A stretch of 16,688 nt of DNA from Deltaproteobacteria bacterium (GCA_016874945.1 VGSO01000018.1:1-16688), one strand, 5' to 3'. Shown: positions 1 to 7,798, numbered from the stretch's first letter. Notes: generated by a model from the letters alone, not told the origin. Made by a program: numbers and translations.

Positions 1-359
1 TTGCTGGCCACCGAGGACCAGATGAATCCCACGGAGTAATTGGCCTCGAAGATTTTCAAAGGCGTAACATAGGCGGCAAACATCAAGTCGGTGATGTAGC
101 GGCTGCGCAAATCCAGTTCCACCCGGTTGGAAAAGGGCAGGATTCTGGCGTTGCCTCCATAGATATAAAAGTCGTTGCGTAAATAAAAGCCGGGGGGGGG
201 CTGATAGCCGGCCATGGTGCTTTGATAGCCCAGCACATAAAGGCCGGTGCCGAACTCCGCGCCCCAGGTCCGGGACGGCGGTCCCAACGATGAAATGATC
301 AAGCACAGAAAAATCATCATTACCTGGCGCCATGGAGTGGAAAGTTTTGTTTTATTCAT
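1..359 (-). CDS. Outer-membrane beta-barrel protein, MetA/phenol-degradation type (N-terminal part)
   Basis: Reading on the minus strand from the ATG at 359 gives 119 codons with no stop before the window's left edge, so the C-terminus lies outside. The protein begins MNKTKLSTPWRQ and has a hydrophobic stretch (VMMIFLCLIISSLG, residues 13-26) and a likely signal-peptidase site near WGA-EF. The mature part starts GTGLYVLGYQSTMAGYQPPP, followed by alternating polar and hydrophobic strands (LRNDFYIYGGNA, RVELDLRSRYIT). That pattern is typical of the Phenol_MetA_deg family of outer-membrane barrels, often annotated as transporters. A GAGG Shine-Dalgarno lies 7 nt before the ATG. It is the last gene of the same-strand run of exported amide hydrolases, 113 bp after the amidohydrolase, so it may form a channel for their substrates or products; that role is inferred. 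A run of nine G at 192-200 encodes three prolines. Confidence 0.75.
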   Translation of the reverse strand, partial: MNKTKLSTPWRQVMMIFLCLIISSLGPPSRTWGAEFGTGLYVLGYQSTMAGYQPPPGFYLRNDFYIYGGNARILPFSNRVELDLRSRYITDLMFAAYVTPLKIFEANYSVGFIWSSVAS

Positions 360-413
360 GTCACTGCCTCTATCTGGATGTATTGTGGGGCCCATGGGGC
401 AATGCTGACATTT

Positions 414-425
414 TTGCATATGCAA
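414..425. promoter_or_regulatory. 12-bp perfect palindrome upstream of the barrel gene
   Basis: TTGCATATGCAA is perfectly self-complementary and lies in the 113-bp gap between the amidohydrolase stop and the barrel start at 359. It could be an operator for a dimeric regulator. No regulator gene is present in the window and no second copy was noticed, so this is a suggestion only. A shorter palindrome, CCCATGGG, follows at 391-398. Confidence 0.25.
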
Positions 426-472
426 GGATCATTTTTCCAGCGATATAATCCCCGAATTTGATGTCCTTGGTG

Positions 473-2209
473 CTATTTCGCCTCGTACACGACGTTGCCG
501 CCCACGATGGTCTTGAGGACCTTGACGTCCTTGAGTCCCTGCTTCGGGATGGTAAAAATATCGTCCGAGAGCACGACCATGTCGGCATACTTGCCGGGCT
601 CCAGCGAGCCTTTCACGTCGGCTTGGCCCATGGACTTGGCGGCCCAGGTGGTCCACATCTTGAGGGCCTCGGTGACCGAGATGGCCTGGCCCGGCTCAAA
701 TACGCCCTTGTCCGAGTCCCGCGTGACGGCAGCGTAAATCGCCAGAAACGGGTTGATATTATCCAGGTAGATACCGGTGACATCGCTGCCCGCGGCCGGC
801 TCCAGCCCGGCGTCGATCATGGCGCGGAATTGAAAACCGGTACGCGTCCGCGGTTCGCCCATATTCTCATAGTTCGCCTTGACCAGATCCAGGAGCCACG
901 TGGGCTGGACTGATATATAAAGCCCCTTCTTTTTCATCTCTTTGGCGCGTTGCAACTGCTTATCCATCAGCTGGAACATCCCGAAGTGCTCGATACGCAT
1001 GATGGTCCGGGGACCCCCCGACTTAATCACCTTATCGTAGGCATTCAACCCGATGTCGGTGGCATGGTCGCCAGAGCAATGAAGCATGCAGATTACGCCG
1101 GCTTTATGGGCAATGGCGGCAAAGCGGTTGGCCGCCGCCTGATCGGTGACCAGGGTTCCCTTACCGCCCGGGGGGTCGGTATCGAACTTCCCGACATACG
1201 GTTGGTACATGTAGCCGGTGCGGCAGTCATTTTCCCCGTCTATCCAGACCTTGATCCCGGCGAAGCGATACCAGGCCGGATCGGCGCCCTTGGGCATCTG
1301 GAACTTGCTTAAATCAGCAGGCATGTCCTTGCCATTGGCTGAGGTCCAGATGGAGGTGGTGTAGCGAATCGTCGGCTTCGTGGTTGACAGGGCCGCCTTC
1401 TGCAAGACTGGTAGCGCCGCGGCCGGGGTAATGGCCAGCAGTGAGGTAAACCCATGCCGATTCCAAAACTCTTGAATTTCCTTGGTATAGTATCGTTCCA
1501 GCTCGGCCACCGTAGGAGTGGTGGGCACATCGGCCTGGGCATCCGTCAAGACGCCGGTGGGCTCGCCGTTCTTATCGAGTATGACGGAGCCTCCATGAGG
1601 AAGGCGCTCTACGCCTTTCTTAATGCCCAGCTTTTTTAATGCCGCCGAGTTGGCCACACCCATGTGAGTCCCGTTGGCGAGCAGGAGGGGGTTGTCCGGA
1701 GCCGCGGCATCCAACTCGGCCTTGGTGGGCAGGCGCTTCTCGGCAAACTTATTCTCACTGGCGGAAACGCAGGCGGCAAAGATCCATGCTCCTTTGGGGG
1801 TCTTCTTTGCCCAGGCGGCTATATTTGCCAGCGCCTGTTTGACCGAGGGGGTCTGGGGATAGCGGCAATCCACCCAGGTCTCCTTCATCATCATGGCTTC
1901 CATGGGGTGGCAGTGAGCATCGATTAATCCGGGCACCACGGTCTTGCCGCCCAGATCGATGAACCGGGTGGAGGGGCCCGCGAGCTTCTTGATCTCGTCG
2001 GCGCTTCCTACTTTCAGGACTTTGCCGTCCTGGACGGCCACCGCGCCGGCCGTGGAGCCCGCGGCATCGAGGGTGACGATCTTGGCGTTAAAGAAGATCA
2101 CTTCCGGCTCAGCCGCCGTTGCGATACCGGCGAATCCGGCCAACATCAGTCCGAAGACCGCGGCGATAACCAAGACCCGCTTCGCCATGAATGTAGTATC
2201 CATGTCCAC
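473..2209 (-). CDS. Exported YtcJ-like metal-dependent amidohydrolase (amidohydrolase family 3)
   Basis: Predicted metal-dependent hydrolase of C-N bonds, acting in the periplasm or outside the cell. The N-terminus carries a Sec-type signal (VLVIAAVFGLMLAGFAGIATAA). The mature protein has the amidohydrolase layout. There is an entry strand and a VPGLIDAHCHP metal site near residues 91-102, a GIKVWIDG lysine motif near 317-324, HCSGDHA near 376, RIEH near 407, GSDV near 474, and a C-terminal LEPGKYADMVVL beta-sandwich signature. About 578 residues is normal for the family. An upstream ATG at 2239 is possible, but AAGGAG lies 7 nt before the GTG at 2209 and also serves an ATG at 2203, so GTG is chosen. 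It is 72 bp downstream of the choloylglycine-type hydrolase and is the second such amidohydrolase in the cluster. Family is firm. Substrate is unknown; YtcJ relatives include N-substituted formamide deformylase. Confidence 0.9.
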   Translation of the reverse strand: MDMDTTFMAKRVLVIAAVFGLMLAGFAGIATAAEPEVIFFNAKIVTLDAAGSTAGAVAVQDGKVLKVGSADEIKKLAGPSTRFIDLGGKTVVPGLIDAHCHPMEAMMMKETWVDCRYPQTPSVKQALANIAAWAKKTPKGAWIFAACVSASENKFAEKRLPTKAELDAAAPDNPLLLANGTHMGVANSAALKKLGIKKGVERLPHGGSVILDKNGEPTGVLTDAQADVPTTPTVAELERYYTKEIQEFWNRHGFTSLLAITPAAALPVLQKAALSTTKPTIRYTTSIWTSANGKDMPADLSKFQMPKGADPAWYRFAGIKVWIDGENDCRTGYMYQPYVGKFDTDPPGGKGTLVTDQAAANRFAAIAHKAGVICMLHCSGDHATDIGLNAYDKVIKSGGPRTIMRIEHFGMFQLMDKQLQRAKEMKKKGLYISVQPTWLLDLVKANYENMGEPRTRTGFQFRAMIDAGLEPAAGSDVTGIYLDNINPFLAIYAAVTRDSDKGVFEPGQAISVTEALKMWTTWAAKSMGQADVKGSLEPGKYADMVVLSDDIFTIPKQGLKDVKVLKTIVGGNVVYEAK

Positions 2210-2222
2210 TTCTTTTCTCCTT
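2210..2222 (-). promoter_or_regulatory. Shine-Dalgarno that decides the GTG start
   Basis: On the minus strand AAGGAG (2222-2217) stands 7 nt before GTG at 2209 and 13 nt before ATG at 2203. The spacing favours the GTG. The farther upstream ATG at 2239 has no comparable site. Confidence 0.55.
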
Positions 2223-2281
2223 TTGCTCTCGATTCCCAACCCGGCAGTCCGTACTATTGAAGCCCCACCAGACCCGGATTC

Positions 2282-3370
2282 CTACTTGGCCGTGCCGGTG
2301 ACGTCCGGGTAGTCAGGCGGGACTTCCAGGGGAATGGTCTGAATCCCTTTCGCCGCCTGCAACGCCTTAGTAAGATCCACATAGCGCCAGTTCTTGTTGT
2401 CATAGGTGTGGAAATAATATCTCTTTCCGGCTAAGTCCACGGCCACCGTCCATTGATTGTAATCCATTATTACCCCCTTTTCGGCCTTTTCCCGCGCGGC
2501 GCCTTTGGGGACATCCACGTTATTGATGATGGTCATAGCCAGGTTCAAGCCCGCCTCGGCTCCCTTGACGGGCAAGGCCGCCTGGGTCAAGGCCACCATG
2601 CGCACCAACCGGGAGGGCGGGGTGAAGTCCCCCGGCAAACCGATCATCCCTGATCCCTGGCCGAACTGTTTCAGGGTCATGCCGCGCAACTCCCGCTTGG
2701 GCACATTGTCAGGCGTGAGATTTATGAAGTTGTTCAAATAAGTGGTCATCCAATCAAAGGGAGGACTATTGGTCGCGACTCCCAAAGGATTATCGTAAGT
2801 ATGCAACTTCCCCTTGACATATTCGATGACGAGGCAATCTCCCTGGGCGTCATGCACGGCAAAATGCAAGGGGAGGACAAATCCCGCCACCACAGTGGGT
2901 CCCTCACAGACCCGCACCTTACCGATGGCTTGGCGAACTTCCGCCACGTTGCCGAAGTTGGATAACAACCAGGTGGCCAACTCAAAATGAGCCAGCGTGA
3001 TGTTGGCCTTCCCGGGATCGAAGCTCTCGTACTCGGCGTAGCCGGGGAACATCAGGTTGGCTACGACCAGGCCCTGTTCATTGAGCCCATCGCTAAACAA
3101 CGGCATTTTAAAGGCAGTCAGGCCGACCATGCCATATTTCGTGGTCCACTTGAGCCCTTTGGGGGTATTGTCCGGCAGGGTCCCTTGATAGACCGTGCCT
3201 TTGGGGATCACCGCCAACCCGTTTTGAAAGTCCACGCCACCCTCGAAAGTGCGGGCATAAAAAACCAGGCCGTCCTCGGTTTTGATGCGGATGCTGGTAC
3301 AGGCGTCGCTGGCCTGGATCATCGATAGTAACAACGCCAGGGCGCAACAAAGTGAGAAAAATCTTTTCAT
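2282..3370 (-). CDS. Exported choloylglycine hydrolase / penicillin V acylase family amidase (Ntn, C59 type)
   Basis: N-terminal nucleophile hydrolase for linear amide bonds. Known relatives cleave bile-salt amides, penicillin V or acyl-homoserine lactones. A signal peptide (MKRFFSLCCALALLLSMIQA) ends just before SDACTSIRI, so maturation would leave Cys24 as the N-terminal nucleophile. Arg40 in FYARTFEG sits 16 residues after the Cys, as Arg18 does after Cys2 in bile-salt hydrolases. Asn105 (VVANLM), Asn201 (ATNSPPFDW) and Arg254 (PPSRLVRM) match the other catalytic positions. The Asp that usually follows Arg18 is Glu43 here, as I recall for many Gram-negative members. The start at 3370 is chosen over an upstream ATG (3430) because AAGGAG lies 10 nt before it and the signal peptide follows directly. 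Length of 362 aa is typical. It sits between two exported amidohydrolases. Substrate is not determined. Confidence 0.9.
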   Translation of the reverse strand: MKRFFSLCCALALLLSMIQASDACTSIRIKTEDGLVFYARTFEGGVDFQNGLAVIPKGTVYQGTLPDNTPKGLKWTTKYGMVGLTAFKMPLFSDGLNEQGLVVANLMFPGYAEYESFDPGKANITLAHFELATWLLSNFGNVAEVRQAIGKVRVCEGPTVVAGFVLPLHFAVHDAQGDCLVIEYVKGKLHTYDNPLGVATNSPPFDWMTTYLNNFINLTPDNVPKRELRGMTLKQFGQGSGMIGLPGDFTPPSRLVRMVALTQAALPVKGAEAGLNLAMTIINNVDVPKGAAREKAEKGVIMDYNQWTVAVDLAGKRYYFHTYDNKNWRYVDLTKALQAAKGIQTIPLEVPPDYPDVTGTAK

Positions 3371-3410
3371 ATAAAGGAATCTCCTTAATTTGAGACTGGC
3401 AGAGTCTTGA

Positions 3411-3419
3411 ATAATAGCA
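3411..3419 (-). promoter_or_regulatory. Possible extended -10 promoter before the choloylglycine-type hydrolase
   Basis: In the 91-bp gap upstream of 3370 the minus strand reads TGCTATTAT, a TGn plus a TATTAT box (5 of 6 to consensus). No good -35 box is seen. It would give a leader of about 30-40 nt. This is weak evidence for an internal promoter in the cluster. Confidence 0.25.
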
Positions 3420-3461
3420 TACACCTTCAACTTCGGTGCAGCCCGGGTTGTGTTTCTTAGC

Positions 3462-5387
3462 TTACCGCCTGCTCATGAAGGCTTTAGCTACCATCTGCGC
3501 CACTTCGCAGGGGCAGCCGATATGCGACTGGCCCGGGTCTTCGTGGCCCGCGAGTTGTGGGACACGGCCCGGCACCTTGGCGTTGCCGGCGCCGCCGGAC
3601 TTGCGGGCGGGGACCGGGAAGATCCGGCCTTCGAAGACCGTTCCCCAAATCTGGATCTCATTTAGCTTCATCGGTTCGACGGTCAAGGGGTCCTGCTCCA
3701 GCACCGTGAAGTTGGCGATCTTGCCGGGGGCGATGCTGCCCAGTTCGTTCTCCTTGCGCCACGAATACGCCGATTCGATGGTGACGGCGCGCAGGGCGTC
3801 TTCCGCGCCGATACGCTGCTCGGGGCCGGCCACCCGGTTGGAGGGCGTGACGCGATTGACCGCGCACCAGACAAAATTGAGCGGGGCGCTGGGTCCCATG
3901 GGCAGGTCGGAGTGGAAGGAGAGCGGGATGCGGCGCTTCAGCACCGAGGCGGAGCGCACCATCGCATCGGCGCGCGGCGGGCCGAGTCCGAACTTGGCGT
4001 ACTTGTCGGCAAAGCCCACGGTGTAATACGGGTTGGCGCTGACGATGGCGCCGAGCCGGGCAATACGGGCCACCTGCTCCTCGGTGGAGCAGGCGAAGTG
4101 GACGATGACCGAGCGGTGGTCGGCGCGGGGGCTCTCCCGCATCCGGCGTTCCAGCACATTGAGCACAGTTTCCAGGCCCAGGTCGCCGTTCACATGGATG
4201 TGGAGCTGGTACCCCACGTTCCAGTAGAGCTGGGCGCGCTGGTCCAGGTTCTTCGGGGTCATCATCCACTCGCCGTGGTGGCCGTCGGTGTAGCCGTCCT
4301 TCATCTGCATGAGCTGCGAGATGATGGCGCCGTCGGCGAAGAGCTTGATCTGGCCGGGGAAGAAGGAGACCTTGCCCTGGGGGGCCAGGGCGATCTGCCT
4401 CTCGGTGGTGGCCAGCGACTCCGCCAGGCCGAGCCCCGAGTCCACCTGCGCACGACCGTCCACCACGAAGTAACTATAGAAGGGCGTGTCCTCGGCGCCC
4501 AGGATTTGCTGGTAGAGCTTCCAGATGTCCGGCGTGAGGAGGGCGCCGGGCTCCATGTAGGCCGTCACGCCATTCTGGTGGAGATAGGCGACCATCTGCT
4601 TGAGGCCAAAGATCATGCGGTTCGGGGTGGCAAACACCTTTAGGATGGGCTGGATGACCAGGTTCAGCCCCGTCTCCCACCAGTGGCCTTCCTCCCAGTT
4701 GTACATTTTGCTGGCGTCGCCCTTGCCTTTCATCGCCGCTTCGGTCAGGCCCAGCGCCTTAATGGCGGCGGTGTTGAGATAAAACTCGTGACACGAACGC
4801 TGCCAAATCATGATGGGACGGGTGGCGCTGACCGCGTCGAGGGTCTTGCGGTCAAGCTTGCCGTGCCAGAGTTTGTGGTAGCCCCATGAAAATAGCCACT
4901 CGTTTTTATCCTGCAGCGCGGCGCCGGCGGTTTTCAAGCGGGCGAGATACTCCTCGGAACTGTTGGCCGCCTTGAAGGTGCGCCCCGGGAGGACCCAGTC
5001 CTCCGTGGCGATCACTTCCGTGGCCAGGGTCAGCGCGCCGAGGAAGGGATGGAGGTGCTGATCGATCAGACCCGGAAGCACGACCTTGGATTGGAAGGTG
5101 TCGTTCACGGTGAACTTGAGGTCGCCGAGCGCGGCCTTCACTTCGTCCAGGGAGCCCACGGCCAGGATGCGCTTACCGGACACGGCCACCGCGGTGGCTT
5201 CCGGGTTGCCGCGCTCCATGGTCAGGATCTTCTTCGCCGGGTAGATCGTCACCCCTTCGGGCGGCGCCGGGGCGGCGAAGGTTTTGCTCGCCTCGCACTG
5301 GGTCATCGCCGGACCGGCGGTAATAAAGAGCCAGGCAGTAACCAGACCTCCTGCCACTACTAGAACCGGAAGCCGATGGCGCTTCAT
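3462..5387 (-). CDS. Exported YtcJ-like metal-dependent amidohydrolase (amidohydrolase family 3)
   Basis: Second metal-dependent amidohydrolase of the cluster, 641 aa. The start at 5387 has AAGGAG 10 nt upstream and opens a signal sequence (LPVLVVAGGLVTAWLFITAG); the ORF could extend to 5441, but without that support. Visible motifs are VLPGLIDQHLHP (HxH at His111/His113), QIKLFADGA (Lys348), HIHVNGDLG (His396/His398), VIVHFACS (His430) and FHSDLP (Asp494), all in the order expected for the family. A C-terminal GSIAPGKIANFTVL segment completes the beta-sandwich. After it comes a tail of about 50 residues, rich in Gly, Pro and Lys, ending in a GCPCEVAQ segment whose role I do not recognise. 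Local GC is higher than in the flanking genes. It lies 80 bp after the C45-type hydrolase and 91 bp before the choloylglycine-type hydrolase. Function in periplasmic amide or N-acyl cleavage is inferred. Confidence 0.9.
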   Translation of the reverse strand: MKRHRLPVLVVAGGLVTAWLFITAGPAMTQCEASKTFAAPAPPEGVTIYPAKKILTMERGNPEATAVAVSGKRILAVGSLDEVKAALGDLKFTVNDTFQSKVVLPGLIDQHLHPFLGALTLATEVIATEDWVLPGRTFKAANSSEEYLARLKTAGAALQDKNEWLFSWGYHKLWHGKLDRKTLDAVSATRPIMIWQRSCHEFYLNTAAIKALGLTEAAMKGKGDASKMYNWEEGHWWETGLNLVIQPILKVFATPNRMIFGLKQMVAYLHQNGVTAYMEPGALLTPDIWKLYQQILGAEDTPFYSYFVVDGRAQVDSGLGLAESLATTERQIALAPQGKVSFFPGQIKLFADGAIISQLMQMKDGYTDGHHGEWMMTPKNLDQRAQLYWNVGYQLHIHVNGDLGLETVLNVLERRMRESPRADHRSVIVHFACSTEEQVARIARLGAIVSANPYYTVGFADKYAKFGLGPPRADAMVRSASVLKRRIPLSFHSDLPMGPSAPLNFVWCAVNRVTPSNRVAGPEQRIGAEDALRAVTIESAYSWRKENELGSIAPGKIANFTVLEQDPLTVEPMKLNEIQIWGTVFEGRIFPVPARKSGGAGNAKVPGRVPQLAGHEDPGQSHIGCPCEVAQMVAKAFMSRR

Positions 5388-5414
5388 AAGGTTGGGACTC
5401 CTTCCTACAGTGTT

Positions 5415-5441
5415 ACTATACAGGCTAAGGCAAAAGGTCAA
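5415..5441 (-). promoter_or_regulatory. Candidate internal promoter before the 641-aa amidohydrolase
   Basis: In the 80-bp gap the minus strand has TTGACC (5441-5436) and TATAGT (5420-5415), each 5 of 6 to the sigma-70 consensus. The spacer is only 15 bp, below the optimum of 17. The start codon at 5387 would follow a short leader. Confidence 0.35.
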
Positions 5442-5467
5442 TCAACAGAGGTTGTCAAATTTTCTCC

Positions 5468-6757
5468 TTACTTGGACGCCTCCAGCTTGAATTGAAAAAC
5501 CTTGGAAAACACCAGAGTCGGGGCTCCCGTGGCCGGGTCGGTGGGCCCGTCCTTCAGATAAAACTTAATGTGCAGCGTCAGGGCCTGGGAGTCGAACAGG
5601 TCATGGAAGAGGGTGCGCCCGGGAGTGGGCTTGGCTGTAGGGCGAAATTGCGGCCCGCTTTCGATGTTGGCGTACACCTTGGCCAAAACCGCGTTGACCT
5701 CCTCCGGCGTGAACTTGCCCTGATGCTGTTGCACATAATCCCAGATCAGCTTGTAACGGCGGAAGGTGTTGTAGGTGTCCTTGGCATCCCAGGCGGGAAA
5801 CTTTTGCGGGTCGGGATACATGAACACGGCGTGATTGGTCAAGATCATCGGCTTGCCACTGCTATCCGTGAAATGCGAACTGCCATCTTCGCCGGAGATT
5901 TCGTAAACGAAAGACTTACCACTCTGATCGGCAATAATGAAGTGAACCGCGTCGAAGATCGGCGCCCACTTGTTGGCGAGCAGGGCCACCTGGGCCTCAT
6001 CTGCGTTGGCACACGTGTCGAGCACCAAGCGTAAGAGCTGGGGGCCGTTCAGGCCGCCGTTCTTGCCGTCGGCGGAAGGTCCGGCGGTGTAAGGCTTACG
6101 GTTCGTATCGGTGAGAATACCGGCTATCAGTCCCTTGGAGTTCATGCCCATTTGAACGCAATTGAGCAAATCCAGGCTGCCCACCGTGATGGATGGGTAG
6201 CCCTTATCCGGGTAGAGTTCCACCACGCAAGTGCGCGAGTAAACCGGGTGGTTCCCCGGAATCGGCGAGATTCCCAATAAATCCGTGATAGGCACCGGAT
6301 GGAAGTCAAAATTGTGGCCCAGGAAGGCATGCCCGTTGGCTGAAAGGTCAGGCGGGATGTAAAGCGCCGCACATGCAAAGGGGCCGAGATCATAAGGCAG
6401 ACCGCTGGTGTTGTAGGTCTTGTCGGCAGGGGCGAGGCCATAGGACTGGGCTACCCCCTTCATGCGCTCCCAGAGAATGGGATAGTTTTTCTGGATGTAT
6501 TGGTTATTGGCCTCTGCATAGAGCGGCCCCGCATACTTGGACAGCTTGACGTTCAACCATTTTTGCGCAATGTCCCCCAAGGCCTTGCCGATTTCCTGGT
6601 TGGTCCCTTTGATGACGATGTGCCGCACTTCCATGGCCTGGTCCGGGGTCTTGGGAATGAGCACCTCATCTTTCACCAGCGACTTCGTCAACCCGGAGGT
6701 GGCGCTGAAGATGAGGATAACTGCGAAAACTACGATGGTGGGCCATAATTTTCTCAT
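5468..6757 (-). CDS. Exported C45-type Ntn hydrolase (acyl-CoA:6-APA acyltransferase-like)
   Basis: A 429-aa protein with an N-terminal signal sequence (LWPTIVVFAVILIFSATSG). The mature part opens with HIVIKGTNQEIGKALG, the start signature of the C45/acyl-coenzyme A:6-aminopenicillanic acid acyltransferase group. The likely self-cleaving nucleophile is Cys129 in GPFACAALYI, followed by GHAFLGHNFDF (Asn149, Asp151) as in other Cys-Ntn amidases. Further conserved-looking points are MGMNSKGL (residues 203-210), ILTNHAVF (Asn308) and TFRRY (Arg333/334). AGGAG lies 7 nt before the ATG at 6757. If the propeptide is removed in the usual way, residues about 26-128 would form the small subunit. It is only 36 bp downstream of the beta-barrel gene, so co-transcription is likely. 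The family fold is well supported. Whether it hydrolyses or transfers an acyl group, and on what, is unknown. Confidence 0.82.
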   Translation of the reverse strand: MRKLWPTIVVFAVILIFSATSGLTKSLVKDEVLIPKTPDQAMEVRHIVIKGTNQEIGKALGDIAQKWLNVKLSKYAGPLYAEANNQYIQKNYPILWERMKGVAQSYGLAPADKTYNTSGLPYDLGPFACAALYIPPDLSANGHAFLGHNFDFHPVPITDLLGISPIPGNHPVYSRTCVVELYPDKGYPSITVGSLDLLNCVQMGMNSKGLIAGILTDTNRKPYTAGPSADGKNGGLNGPQLLRLVLDTCANADEAQVALLANKWAPIFDAVHFIIADQSGKSFVYEISGEDGSSHFTDSSGKPMILTNHAVFMYPDPQKFPAWDAKDTYNTFRRYKLIWDYVQQHQGKFTPEEVNAVLAKVYANIESGPQFRPTAKPTPGRTLFHDLFDSQALTLHIKFYLKDGPTDPATGAPTLVFSKVFQFKLEASK

Positions 6758-6793
6758 GTCGTCTCTCCTCTTGTGAATTTATGCAATACGGTT

Positions 6794-7723
6794 TCAGTCG
6801 AAGATCGGCTTTTTCACCAGGGCCGGCATAACGGGCTTGAAGACAAAGCGGATATTGAAACGCTGCCCGAAATCCTCCGGATGCCAGGCCATCCACTGGA
6901 ATTCGAGACTCGTCTGGATTGGCGGGAGGCCGCCGAGTTTAAAGGTCTTGCCTATCCCCAGGCCAATTGGGAAAGTCACCTGGTTTTTACCGTCGGCCCG
7001 CCAGTCCACCAGCACGTTGGGGGCAAAGCCCACCTGCCAGGCGTTGGGCAGCATCCGGAAGAGAAAATATTGCAGGTTCATCCGGTTTACCGCGGGTTTG
7101 GAGTTGTTGCCGGCCAGGGACCACCAGTTTTGCACAAAGACCCCGCCGATCCAGTGTTTGGTGAGAAAGCCCGCCACCACCGCGGGACCCAACTGCACTT
7201 TGCCCTGGCCTAGATGCGTATCGGTGGCCGTGGGCAAGATTAAAGTCGGCGCCACGCCAAAAATCAACCAGGGCTTCCAGTTGGGGACCAGAAACGGTTC
7301 CAGGGTGATATCCCCCAAACCGCCGGTGCGGCTCCACTCCACGGTCTGGTTGACCACATTGACCCCGCGAATGTAGGGGTTGGATTCCAGCGGAATTATC
7401 GGCCGCATGACCAGGTTCCACTCCCGAGTCAGGGGGATGGGCAGCACCGGCTGGAAATTCATGATGTATTGGACGCGATAGGCGTCTGAGGGAAAGCCCT
7501 TCTGAAAGTACAAGTTGTGCTGGGTGACGATGTTCCACACTGGGCCCACGGGGTTGTTCAGGTGCCGGGCCAGATCATTCAAATCTTTGTGTTCTCCTAC
7601 AGACGGAAGGCCTCCGGGCTTGGTCTCGAATTCGTCTCCCTCGGATGCGAGGCTGCCCAAGGGGAAAACGGTCAACGATAAACCCAAAACCAGAATAAGC
7701 CATTTCCACAATGTTCTAGGCAT
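6794..7723 (-). CDS. Outer-membrane beta-barrel protein, neuromedin U/MetA-like
   Basis: A 309-aa protein with signal sequence (WLILVLGLSLTVFPLGSLAS, cut near residue 27) and the conserved opening DLARHLNNPVGPVWNIVTQHN. It continues with VQYIMNFQPVLPIPLTREWN and a series of amphipathic strands with Gly and aromatic residues at their turns (GGLGDITLEPFLV, LIFGVAPTLILPTA, WQVGFAPNVLVDW). This is the pattern of the outer-membrane barrels commonly misnamed bacterial neuromedin U, related to Phenol_MetA_deg proteins. The Shine-Dalgarno (AAGGA) is very close to the ATG. It is the first gene of the minus-strand cluster and directly faces the divergent DUF2092 pair. A role as a porin for a hydrophobic or amide-linked substrate of the downstream hydrolases is inferred from position only. 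Confidence 0.82.
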   Translation of the reverse strand: MPRTLWKWLILVLGLSLTVFPLGSLASEGDEFETKPGGLPSVGEHKDLNDLARHLNNPVGPVWNIVTQHNLYFQKGFPSDAYRVQYIMNFQPVLPIPLTREWNLVMRPIIPLESNPYIRGVNVVNQTVEWSRTGGLGDITLEPFLVPNWKPWLIFGVAPTLILPTATDTHLGQGKVQLGPAVVAGFLTKHWIGGVFVQNWWSLAGNNSKPAVNRMNLQYFLFRMLPNAWQVGFAPNVLVDWRADGKNQVTFPIGLGIGKTFKLGGLPPIQTSLEFQWMAWHPEDFGQRFNIRFVFKPVMPALVKKPIFD

Positions 7724-7745
7724 TGTCCTTATCGCCTCAAAACTA

Positions 7746-7774
7746 TTGGACTTATTAAAAGTTTTGGCTATACT
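7746..7774 (+). promoter_or_regulatory. Candidate promoter for the DUF2092 pair
   Basis: TTGGAC (7746-7751) and TATACT (7769-7774) are 17 bp apart on the plus strand. The -10 box is 5 of 6 to consensus and the -35 box only 3 of 6. The leader to 7886 would be about 105 nt. The -10 overlaps the candidate -10 of the opposite strand. Confidence 0.35.
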
Positions 7775-7798
7775 ACGCTAATTCTGTTCTTGATTCAA
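7770..7798 (-). promoter_or_regulatory. Candidate promoter for the minus-strand hydrolase cluster
   Basis: On the minus strand TTGAAT (7798-7793) and TAGTAT (7775-7770) are 17 bp apart, each 4 of 6 to the sigma-70 consensus. The leader to the ATG at 7723 would be about 40 nt. This is the only plausible start point seen upstream of the first gene of the six-gene run. Confidence 0.35.

Noticed and set aside
2282..3370. Glu in place of the catalytic Asp21 equivalent as a sign of an inactive enzyme
   Set aside because: The RT(M/F)E form is, to my knowledge, usual in many Gram-negative members of this family, and the other catalytic residues are present.
3912..4643. A 243-codon plus-strand frame opposite the 641-aa amidohydrolase
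   Set aside because: It is an antisense shadow: the opposite frame holds all the catalytic motifs of the amidohydrolase, and this frame shows none.
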